A stretch of 64,000 nucleotides of DNA, taken from NCBI RefSeq assembly GCF_002813455.1, contig NZ_PHHE01000001.1, positions 2,356,001 to 2,420,000 of the forward strand, in the 5' to 3' direction. A program made the translations under genes and the position numbers. This document shows positions 10,437 to 17,149 of the stretch, piece after piece; the stretch's first letter is position 1; each line of letters opens with the position of its first letter. The notes beneath the pieces were generated by a model, which saw only the letters and a list, made by a program, of their open reading frames with translations, searched no databases and was not told the origin of the DNA. Source of the DNA: Pseudomonas baetica (GTDB lineage: Bacteria; Pseudomonadota; Gammaproteobacteria; Pseudomonadales; Pseudomonadaceae).

Positions 10437-10567
10437 TTGATCTCACGCCCCTCACGCCCTAAAGTTCGCGCCGAACGTCCATGCTGGAAACGATCCATCC
10501 GGCTCAAGTACTGACGACGAGACAGCAAGGCCAAGGGAAAGCTGCACATCCCATGGCCTTTTTGCTT
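10437..10567 (+). ncRNA. Candidate small RNA gene upstream of speC
   Basis: The 3' end is a strong intrinsic terminator at about 10527-10567: AAGGCCAAGGGA, a 10-base loop, TCCCATGGCCTT, then TTTGCTTT. No plus-strand gene precedes it for about 500 bases, so a terminator here needs its own transcript. TTGATC at 10437-10442 and CTAAAGT 17 bases later could serve as -35 and a sigma-70/sigma-S-like -10, giving an RNA of about 100 nt. Its unstructured part contains CATGCTGGAAACGATCC. It resembles in size and build the Gac/RpoS-linked Pseudomonas sRNAs, but I cannot assign a family. No expression evidence. Confidence 0.45.
10527..10567 (+). terminator. Intrinsic terminator (end of candidate sRNA)
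   Basis: A 12-bp stem (AAGGCCA-AGGGA paired with TCCCA-TGGCCTT) is followed by a T-rich tail on the plus strand. It is far from the opuC stop codon (500 bases) and has a REPIN between, so it probably serves a separate transcript. Confidence 0.7.
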
Positions 10568-10625
10568 TCGGCGACATGCCTTGGGAAGTAGGCGAACCAA
10601 AGTGGGGATACGGAGGACGTTCAGG

Positions 10626-10892
10626 AGGGTGTGTCATCAATGAATTCACGAGTGCGCCGGAGTCCGCTTTTGCGCAGGGCAAGGCGCGAGGCCCGCAGTT
10701 TGGTTGTTCCAAATAAGGGACGAGCAACGCAGCCCTGCGCAAAAGCGGGCCCGGCCCTTCGGGTTGAGCCTGAGCGCGCGCCATGCTGCGTTGCAGGCCT
10801 TGCGAAGGGAGTGACCATTAGCGGCGGCCTGCGCCTTGCCTGGCACGCGCTCAGACTCAACGCACTCGCGAATTCATTGATGACACACCCTC
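10626..10892. mobile_element. Palindrome-rich MITE-like element (267 bp)
   Basis: Terminal inverted repeats of 32 bases (10626-10657 and 10861-10892, starting GAGGGTGTGTCATCAATGAA) differ at only one position. Inside are further inverted pairs: 10665-10681 with 10733-10749 (17 bp, perfect), 10725-10734 with 10786-10795, 10679-10694 with 10827-10841, and about 10763-10784 with 10841-10862. The whole unit could fold into a branched structure. No gene is encoded. It sits 42 bases before speC. Confidence 0.6.
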
Positions 10893-10934
10893 GCACCCAT
10901 TGATTAACGACGTTTGCCACTAGGAGTCCCAAGT

Positions 10935-12098
10935 ATGTCGATCCAGGTCGAAGACTATTTCGCGCGCGCCACTTTTGACAAAATGAAGGCGTTCGCCGAC
11001 AAGCAAGAAACCCCGTTCGTGGTGATCGACACCGCGATGATCAGCCAGGCCTACGATGACCTGCGCGCCGGTTTCGAATTCGCCAAGGTCTACTACGCGG
11101 TCAAGGCCAACCCGGCCGTCGAGATCATCGACCTGCTCAAAGAGAAAGGTTCGAGCTTCGACATCGCCTCGATCTATGAGCTGGACAAAGTGATGGATCG
11201 CGGCGTCAGCGCCGACCGTATCAGCTACGGCAACACCATCAAGAAATCCAAGGACATCCGCTATTTCTATGAGAAGGGCGTGCGTCTGTTCTCCACCGAC
11301 TCCGAAGCCGACCTGCGCAACATCGCCAAGGCTGCACCGGGCTCGAAAGTGTATGTGCGCATCCTCACCGAAGGCTCGACCACGGCCGACTGGCCACTGT
11401 CGCGCAAATTCGGCTGCCAGACCGACATGGCCATGGACCTGCTGATCCTAGCTCGCGACCTCGGCCTGGTGCCTTACGGCATCTCCTTCCACGTCGGTTC
11501 GCAACAGCGCGACATCAGCGTTTGGGATGCGGCGATTGCCAAGGTCAAAGTGATCTTCGAGCGCCTGAAAGAAGAAGACGGCATTCACCTGAAGCTGATC
11601 AACATGGGCGGCGGCTTCCCGGCCAACTACATCACCCGCACCAACAGCCTGGAAACCTACGCCGAAGAAATCATTCGCTTCCTGAAAGAAGACTTCGGTG
11701 ATGACCTGCCGGAAATTATTCTGGAGCCGGGCCGTTCGCTGATCGCCAACGCCGGCATCCTGGTCAGCGAAGTGGTATTGGTTGCACGTAAATCGCGCAC
11801 CGCCGTCGAGCGTTGGGTATATACCGATGTGGGCAAGTTCTCCGGCCTGATCGAAACCATGGACGAGGCGATCAAGTTCCCGATCTGGACCGAGAAGAAA
11901 GGCGAGATGGAAGAAGTGGTCATCGCCGGCCCGACTTGCGACAGCGCCGACATCATGTACGAGAACTACAAGTACGGTCTGCCGCTGAACCTGGCGATCG
12001 GTGATCGTCTGTACTGGTTGTCGACCGGTGCGTACACCACCAGTTACAGCGCGGTGGAGTTCAATGGCTTTCCGCCGCTGAAGTCGTTTTACGTGTAA
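10935..12098 (+). CDS. speC: Ornithine decarboxylase, fold-III PLP type
   Basis: A 387-residue enzyme of the alanine-racemase-fold (eukaryote-like) ODC family, not the large E. coli SpeC fold. PLP lysine K57 in YYAVKANP, H186 in FHVGSQ, the phosphate-binding GGGFP (225-229), EPGRS (264-268) and the catalytic cysteine C335 in GPTCDSAD are all present. It makes putrescine from ornithine in the cytoplasm. Start ATG at 10935 has AGGAG 8 bases upstream; an earlier in-frame ATG at 10914 would add a non-conserved MPLGVPS and lacks a site. Single gene with its own terminator. Confidence 0.95.
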   Translation: MSIQVEDYFARATFDKMKAFADKQETPFVVIDTAMISQAYDDLRAGFEFAKVYYAVKANPAVEIIDLLKEKGSSFDIASIYELDKVMDRGVSADRISYGNTIKKSKDIRYFYEKGVRLFSTDSEADLRNIAKAAPGSKVYVRILTEGSTTADWPLSRKFGCQTDMAMDLLILARDLGLVPYGISFHVGSQQRDISVWDAAIAKVKVIFERLKEEDGIHLKLINMGGGFPANYITRTNSLETYAEEIIRFLKEDFGDDLPEIILEPGRSLIANAGILVSEVVLVARKSRTAVERWVYTDVGKFSGLIETMDEAIKFPIWTEKKGEMEEVVIAGPTCDSADIMYENYKYGLPLNLAIGDRLYWLSTGAYTTSYSAVEFNGFPPLKSFYV

Positions 12099-12113
12099 CG
12101 ACCGCTGGAAATG

Positions 12114-12139
12114 AAAAGGCCCATCTATGGGCCTTTTTT
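12114..12139. terminator. Bidirectional terminator between speC and the toxin operon
   Basis: AAAAGGCCCAT-CT-ATGGGCCTTTTTT gives a perfect hairpin with A-run and T-run on either side. It can end both speC (plus) and the convergent toxin transcript (minus), whose last stop codon overlaps it. Confidence 0.9.
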
Positions 12140-13016
12140 ATTTGCGCAACCATGTCTCAAAGTGGCTGACCATCGCCATGAACTCGTCAGCGCCCTCTTT
12201 CGCAGCAGTCAGCTGGAAATTCAGCTCTCCGAGTTTCGACACACGCTCTGCTCGTAACAACTCATCGATGGCAGCGTCTATGCGCAATGCTGCTTCCTCG
12301 AGAAATACGCTGGCTTGCGAGCTCACGGAGGCTATTTCGTTAAACAACTCGGCAACACCGCTCTTGTATTCTGCGGCCCGCACGGCAGGATCTGCTGAAG
12401 TGTAGGCAACGTCCCAAACCGGCGTACTAAAAGCTTCGCGAAATAGCGCCTGGACAACTGTCGGCTGGGTATGACACTGGCAGGCGCGATGATCCATTGC
12501 CCTGAAAAACACCGATTTAAGCCCGAACGCCTCGTCATGCACCTCGGCGATGGTGTACTTCAGTTGCCGTATCTCTGCGCTAAGTTCATAAAATCGAAGC
12601 GTCAATTCGTGAATCAGCTGAGGCAAATTCGTTGGGGGAAACAACTTCCAGGTCGGCGACCGCGACAAACTGTACAACTTGAAATCCACCTGACTGATGG
12701 GCTCACTTCTTGAGGTACGACTGGTTATTTCCCGGGTTTCGCGGGCAAACGTCGTGAGATCCTCAATGTAACGGCTGCACAGTCGCCGGGCTTCCTCGGT
12801 TCGCCCCCAGAAATTCAGTAAATAGCGCTCATTGAATGGGGCATTGTTCAGGCGCGAATCAGCGGCCAATGCCGCCGGTCTGTGACCACGGGATACCTGG
12901 AGCGCAAGTAAACCGGCAATACGGGTAAAGGTGGGTTCAAGCGTACCGAGGAACGCGGTGTAGCGATCCATCACGCGCCGTTGCGCGGCGGAGAATTCAT
13001 AGGCAAGTATATTCAT
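12138..13016 (-). CDS. Helical partner protein of the XaxA-like toxin, function unknown
   Basis: A 292-residue, mainly helical protein without signal peptide, long hydrophobic segment or motif that I recognise. It contains CQCH near residue 179. It lies 45 bases downstream of the XaxA/YaxA-like toxin gene on the same strand, so they are likely co-transcribed, and the convergent terminator at 12114-12139 ends both. Possible roles are a second toxin subunit, a chaperone or an immunity protein; alpha-xenorhabdolysins normally come as an A plus B pair, but I see no clear XaxB similarity. No good Shine-Dalgarno precedes the ATG; a GC-rich stem-loop in the gap may control translation. Codon and base use are less GC-rich than in neighbours. 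Confidence 0.6.
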   Translation of the reverse strand: MNILAYEFSAAQRRVMDRYTAFLGTLEPTFTRIAGLLALQVSRGHRPAALAADSRLNNAPFNERYLLNFWGRTEEARRLCSRYIEDLTTFARETREITSRTSRSEPISQVDFKLYSLSRSPTWKLFPPTNLPQLIHELTLRFYELSAEIRQLKYTIAEVHDEAFGLKSVFFRAMDHRACQCHTQPTVVQALFREAFSTPVWDVAYTSADPAVRAAEYKSGVAELFNEIASVSSQASVFLEEAALRIDAAIDELLRAERVSKLGELNFQLTAAKEGADEFMAMVSHFETWLRK

Positions 13017-13061
13017 GAATTTTCAGGAGGCGATGGGCGCGTAGCCCACCGCCCCGACGCC

Positions 13062-15278
13062 TCACTGTTGAATAGTTTTCAGATACTTGACGACGTCGGC
13101 AATTCGTACAATCGCGGCTGCCGCTCGCTCTTCGACCGGTTGCGACTTGTCCTGCCTGAAATGCGGGCAGAACGATTCAACCCCGGCAACCAGATTGGAA
13201 AACTCATTCACATAGTTCCAGCGGCCGTCGTTCAGTTGGTCGAGAACGTTGACCAGTTGAATCTTCCCCTCCGTCTGGGCGATGTCGTTTGCGTATTTTT
13301 TTACCTGTGCTCGCAAATCACCCGCTTTATCCTTGAGCCTGTTGTAGCCCGCCAACATGTTCATGAAAGAAATCGACTCGCCAATACCGGTGACGATTTT
13401 TTTCAGGGTGTCGATGGCCAACAGAGCAACTGCGACCTGCGGCGGCGCCATCCCCAGAGCTTTCAGACTGTCGAGGGATAATTGCGCTTCCTCGCCGATC
13501 TTTTCTACGCCGGCCTTGGCGATCAAGTCGATGCCTTCGGCCACCGACTTTATCTCCGCTTCCAACGCGGTCAATTTTTCTTCAATTTTGATTTGCAGCG
13601 AATACGTAAGGTCTCGATCCTGTTGCAGTGCCGCAATCCATTCCTGCGAAGCGGCCCGGTCATAAGCGGTGCTCAAGCCATTGCGGGTAATCTTCAGATC
13701 TTCCGAACGTTCGGCGATTTTTTTGAAGATATTCTTCAGTTCGATCTCCATATCCTCCCGAACTTCGTCCGCATCTTCTGGATAAGCCAGTTCAGCTTGA
13801 TACGCCTTCATCCGGGCCTGCGCACGTTCCAGATAGATGACATCGTTCTGCGATTGGTTACGCACATCAAACGTTGTTTTTTGGATAGCAACAGCTAGTT
13901 CTTTCATGGTGCGGACAGTGCCCGGCAGATAATTGAACTGCTCAAACAGCATTTGCGCGGTGGTATTGCTTTCCTGGACTGCAATCGCATGGTTACGCAA
14001 GGCAGTCATATTGACATCAGGATAAATGGAACTGTTATAGGCCGATAGCATGACTGTCTTGCTCCTGAACACCGCAAAGTTATTTCCATACTCTTTATCA
14101 GCTGCTGCGAACACACCCAGCAATTGATCCGAACTCGATTTAATTTGCTCCCATGGATCAATGATGGCGAGAATCTGGTTTTTGAACCGTCTCAACGATG
14201 TTGCTTCTTGCAGCAAATCAACTTCTTTGATAGAGGCGCCGACATAAGTACTGAGTGCATTCCATACCAACATCAGGTTTTGGGTGGCCACTTCAGCTTC
14301 GATCGTTACATAGCTGAGGTTCTGTAAGTCATCGCGCACTTTGTTCAACGAACTCAGGGTCTGGTTCTTGCTGGCCATCGTCTGGTTGGCCGCCCGCTGC
14401 GCCTCTTTAAGCCTGTTTCGTTCCTTGCGGATTTTTTCTGCTTTCACGCCCTGGTAGATACCAAGAATCAACCCACCGATGTTTAAGGTCGCTGCGGACT
14501 TGATCGCTTCCTGAACCAGTTGGTCGTACTGCTTATTGAGGTCATCGATCTCCTTCGAACGCTGGTCGATCTCGCCCTGCAGATCCTGAATGTCCGCCTG
14601 GTAGGTATTCCTCGAGACGAACTCCAGACGCAGCTTGATCTCCGGCAGGATTTTCTCGCGCATATCAATGCCAAAGCTGTCCAGCTCCGCCCGGACCCGT
14701 TCGGCTTTCTGATGGCACTGCCGGACTTTGCCGAGCATGTCGCCAAGGTACGCCTTGATCTCCGGAACATCGCCGGCCGGCAACGCGAGATCGGGAAGGT
14801 TCGGAATCTGGCGCTTGAGTTCCAGGTACTGTTCCGGCGTATCGATATCGTGTTCTTCCAGGTACCTCGAGGCTTTCAGGTCTTCATAGATCTCGACGAT
14901 GCCTTTACCCGTGCGGATGATGCTACCTGCGAAAATCTTCAGGTCGGTTCCCGTGAGCATGATTTGCTCGCGCAACGGCGACCAGCGTTTGGCGTGGTCG
15001 TACGTCATGCCGAAGGTACGCAGGAAGTCCGCGGGCTTCAGGCCTACGCCACCAGCATCACCGGCGCCGTAGTTCAAATACTCGATAATATCCTGCAACC
15101 TGACAGGCAGTGAAAGCCCAAGAACTTCATACTTTCTTAGACTGATAATCTGCTCTTTGGTTAATTGCAGACCGGTATCGCGATTGTATTCATCACCTTC
15201 GCCAATTGAGGCATCGACAAATAGTTTAGGCGCCTTGATCGCCGTTTCTAAAACCTTGTCATCCATCCTGATTTCCAT
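13062..15278 (-). CDS. XaxA/YaxA-like alpha-pore-forming toxin with long C-terminal extension
   Basis: 738 residues; the known A subunits (XaxA, YaxA, PaxA) are about 400-420. Residues 35-400 follow the family pattern: LTKEQIISLRKY...GLSLPVR...EYLNY (38-70), a long coiled coil (205-258), a hydrophobic hairpin of the pore-forming type (about 259-278, TLNIGGLILGIYQG), a basic coiled coil (279-320) and a final FKNQILAIIDPWEQI (365-379). Residues 405-738 are extra: more coiled coil, then a second hydrophobic stretch (about 604-645) and another coiled coil, as if a second helical-bundle toxin unit were fused. AAGGAG lies 5 bases before the ATG. No signal peptide, as is usual for the family. GC content is lower than the flanks, which suggests transfer. 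Confidence 0.75.
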   Translation of the reverse strand: MEIRMDDKVLETAIKAPKLFVDASIGEGDEYNRDTGLQLTKEQIISLRKYEVLGLSLPVRLQDIIEYLNYGAGDAGGVGLKPADFLRTFGMTYDHAKRWSPLREQIMLTGTDLKIFAGSIIRTGKGIVEIYEDLKASRYLEEHDIDTPEQYLELKRQIPNLPDLALPAGDVPEIKAYLGDMLGKVRQCHQKAERVRAELDSFGIDMREKILPEIKLRLEFVSRNTYQADIQDLQGEIDQRSKEIDDLNKQYDQLVQEAIKSAATLNIGGLILGIYQGVKAEKIRKERNRLKEAQRAANQTMASKNQTLSSLNKVRDDLQNLSYVTIEAEVATQNLMLVWNALSTYVGASIKEVDLLQEATSLRRFKNQILAIIDPWEQIKSSSDQLLGVFAAADKEYGNNFAVFRSKTVMLSAYNSSIYPDVNMTALRNHAIAVQESNTTAQMLFEQFNYLPGTVRTMKELAVAIQKTTFDVRNQSQNDVIYLERAQARMKAYQAELAYPEDADEVREDMEIELKNIFKKIAERSEDLKITRNGLSTAYDRAASQEWIAALQQDRDLTYSLQIKIEEKLTALEAEIKSVAEGIDLIAKAGVEKIGEEAQLSLDSLKALGMAPPQVAVALLAIDTLKKIVTGIGESISFMNMLAGYNRLKDKAGDLRAQVKKYANDIAQTEGKIQLVNVLDQLNDGRWNYVNEFSNLVAGVESFCPHFRQDKSQPVEERAAAAIVRIADVVKYLKTIQQ

Positions 15279-15509
15279 AAAGACTCCTTGTCTTTTAGAG
15301 CGTTATTTCATTGAGTTTTAGCGAGGCCAGTTGATTTCAGAAACCACTTTGTTTTTAGCCATCACCGCACAGACACTAGAGCAACCTGATAACAACCAGC
15401 AAGTTCAAAACCATGAGAATTCAAGACAAAAAAAGAACACACGCATGCACTTTGAATACAACACTCAACATAAATCAAATAAAAAGTCAGTTAATAAACT
15501 TACTTACCC
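15279..15509. other. AT-rich upstream region of the toxin operon
   Basis: 231 AT-rich bases between the Sel1 gene and the toxin gene, with A-tracts (for example ACAAAAAAAGAACAC). The minus-strand toxin promoter must lie here. I could not fix a -35/-10 pair. The base composition differs sharply from the flanking core genes and suits H-NS-like (MvaT) silencing of foreign DNA, which is an inference. Confidence 0.5.
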
Positions 15510-16265
15510 TTACGCGCCAGTCAACTCATCCAGACGAATTCGGTAAGCTTGCGAAAGTGCGCGAATCTGTGAATGTTGCGCGTTCAGCAATGACTCACTG
15601 GCGACCCGCAAAAAGTTCACATTCCCCCCGTCCAGTGCCTTGCGCAGCCAGCCGAGTGCTTCTTCTACTCGCCCCTCATCCGCCAATATCGCCGCATAAC
15701 TGAACTGCCCGCGAAAGTCGCCGCCCTCGGCCGAACGTCGATACCACTCGCGAGCCGCCGTTGTATCGACCGCGCAGACCTGCCCTTCTTCCAGATAACG
15801 CCCGAGCAGATTCATCGATTTCGCATGCCCGACTTCGGCGGCGCGTTGATACAACGCCAGTGCGTGTGGATGATCGACCATCACACCGCACCCGGTCGCC
15901 AGCAGATTGGCCAGGTTGTACATCGCCCAGTCCAGCCCTGCCTCGGCGGCCATTCGATAATGTTGCGCCGCAACCCCGGCATCAGCGACACAACCCCAGC
16001 CGTGCTCGTGACAACGCCCGAGCATATTGCGCGCCATCAGATGACCTCGCCCCGCAGCGATGCCGAACCAGCGCAACGCCAGCGCCTGATCCTGCGCAAT
16101 GCCCCGGCCATCGAGCAGGATCTGCCCCAGCAACGCCTGCGCTTCTAGCTCACCCTCGCCCGCCGCCAGCAAAATCGCCTGCGCGGCGCGGGCCGGGCTT
16201 TGTTCGAGCATCGCCGCCAGCCCGGCGGCGTCCAGGACTTCCTCGCGACGCAGTTGGAAACTCAT
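15510..16265 (-). CDS. Sel1-repeat protein downstream of piuC
   Basis: 251 residues containing at least four Sel1-like alpha/alpha repeats (pattern A-x-x-x-L-G-x-x-x-x-x-G-x-G-V followed by A-x-x-W/Y-x-x-x-A-A-x-x-G-H), from about residue 36 to 215. Such repeats bind other proteins. Its ATG overlaps the piuC stop (ATGA at 16262-16265), so the two are translationally coupled and presumably iron-regulated together. A homologue next to piuC is conserved in Pseudomonas; its biochemical role is not known to me. Confidence 0.85.
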   Translation of the reverse strand: MSFQLRREEVLDAAGLAAMLEQSPARAAQAILLAAGEGELEAQALLGQILLDGRGIAQDQALALRWFGIAAGRGHLMARNMLGRCHEHGWGCVADAGVAAQHYRMAAEAGLDWAMYNLANLLATGCGVMVDHPHALALYQRAAEVGHAKSMNLLGRYLEEGQVCAVDTTAAREWYRRSAEGGDFRGQFSYAAILADEGRVEEALGWLRKALDGGNVNFLRVASESLLNAQHSQIRALSQAYRIRLDELTGA

Positions 16266-16942
16266 ACCTCGACCCAGCGGCGCAGCAGGTTGTGATACGT
16301 GCCGGTGAGGCGGATCAGCGACGGGTGATCCGGCATATCCTGCGTGAGCTGCTGGATCGCCCCGTCCATCTCGAACAGCAAGGCACGCTGACTGTCTTCG
16401 CGCACCAGACTTTGCGTCCAGAAAAACGACGCATAACGTGCGCCGCGCGTGACCGCGTTGACCTTGTGCAGGCTGGTGCCGGGGTACAGCACCATGTCGC
16501 CGGCGGGCAGTTTCACTTGTTGGGTGCCGAAGGTGTCCTGGATCTCCAGTTCGCCGCCGTCGTAGTCCTCAGGCTCACTGAAGAACAACGTCGCCGACAA
16601 ATCGGTACGCACCCGCTCGATGCTGCCCTTGGGTTGGCGTACGGCGTTATCGATGTGGAAATCAAAACTGCCGCCCGCCGTGTAGCAGTTCACCAAAGGC
16701 GGGAATACTTTGTGTGGCAGTGCGGCAGACATGAACAGCGGATTTTTCCACAACCGTTCGAGCATCGCTGCGCCGATTTCCTTGGCCAGCGGATGACCTT
16801 CGGGCAGTTGCAGATTGTGTTTGGCCTTGGCCGATTGATAGCCGGCGGTGATCTTGCCATCCGCCCAATCGGCCTGTTCAAGCGCCTCGCGGATGCGCTG
16901 CACTTCGTCTTTTTCGAACAGACCGGGGATGTGCAGCAGCAT
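16262..16942 (-). CDS. piuC: PiuC, Fe(II)/2-oxoglutarate-dependent PKHD-type hydroxylase
   Basis: 226 residues with the 2-His-1-Asp iron site (H96, D98 in FHIDNAV; H159 in LHKVNAV) and the 2-oxoglutarate arginine R169 in TRGAR. The family is named PKHD-type hydroxylase and accompanies catecholate siderophore receptors; the hydroxylated substrate is not known. I start it at the ATG 16942, 8 bases after AGGTGA, which gives the family's [10 protein letters not shown]-terminus; an ATG at 16963 lacks a site. It is divergent from piuA with a Fur-like site between. Confidence 0.93.
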   Translation of the reverse strand: MLLHIPGLFEKDEVQRIREALEQADWADGKITAGYQSAKAKHNLQLPEGHPLAKEIGAAMLERLWKNPLFMSAALPHKVFPPLVNCYTAGGSFDFHIDNAVRQPKGSIERVRTDLSATLFFSEPEDYDGGELEIQDTFGTQQVKLPAGDMVLYPGTSLHKVNAVTRGARYASFFWTQSLVREDSQRALLFEMDGAIQQLTQDMPDHPSLIRLTGTYHNLLRRWVEV

Positions 16943-16975
16943 GGCAATGTCACCTGATGGCAAAGAGGCGGCAAT

Positions 16976-16992
16976 GGTATTGATTCTTATTG
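16976..16992 (-). promoter_or_regulatory. Candidate Fur box for piuC
   Basis: On the minus strand CAATAAGAATCAATACC fits the A/T-rich GATAATGATAATCATTATC Fur consensus in its core (AATCA) and lies 34 bases upstream of the piuC start. Iron repression of the divergent piuC/piuA pair is expected for the family. Confidence 0.45.
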
Positions 16993-17068
16993 ACCGTGTA
17001 AAACGCCCACGACGAATGAATCAGTAAAAACCGTAAGGGCAAATTGTAAAGAATGTAAATTCAGTGCG

Positions 17069-17089
17069 AATAACAATGCTTCGCAATTG
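17069..17089 (+). promoter_or_regulatory. Candidate Fur box for piuA
   Basis: AATAACAATGCTTCGCAATTG is a partly palindromic, A/T-rich site 60 bases before the piuA ATG, of the ATTCGCATT type common in Pseudomonas Fur sites. Judged by eye only. Confidence 0.4.
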
Positions 17090-17149
17090 ATACGAATACC
17101 TGTTTACCCTATATTCCGCGACCTCAAATCCTTGGGGAGGGGAATAAAA

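Larger units (their letters stand above)
10132..10934. other. Non-coding region between opuC and speC
   Basis: About 800 bases with no supportable gene. 10132-10430 shows nothing I can name (AT-richer, some C-tracts). 10437-10567 holds a possible small RNA ending in a strong terminator. 10626-10892 is a palindrome-rich element. The speC promoter must lie within or upstream of that element, because only 42 bases separate it from the start codon. Confidence 0.6.

Noticed and set aside
10621..10932. Short open frames on both strands around the 267-bp element
   Set aside because: They cover the palindromes of the MITE-like element and have no supporting start signals.
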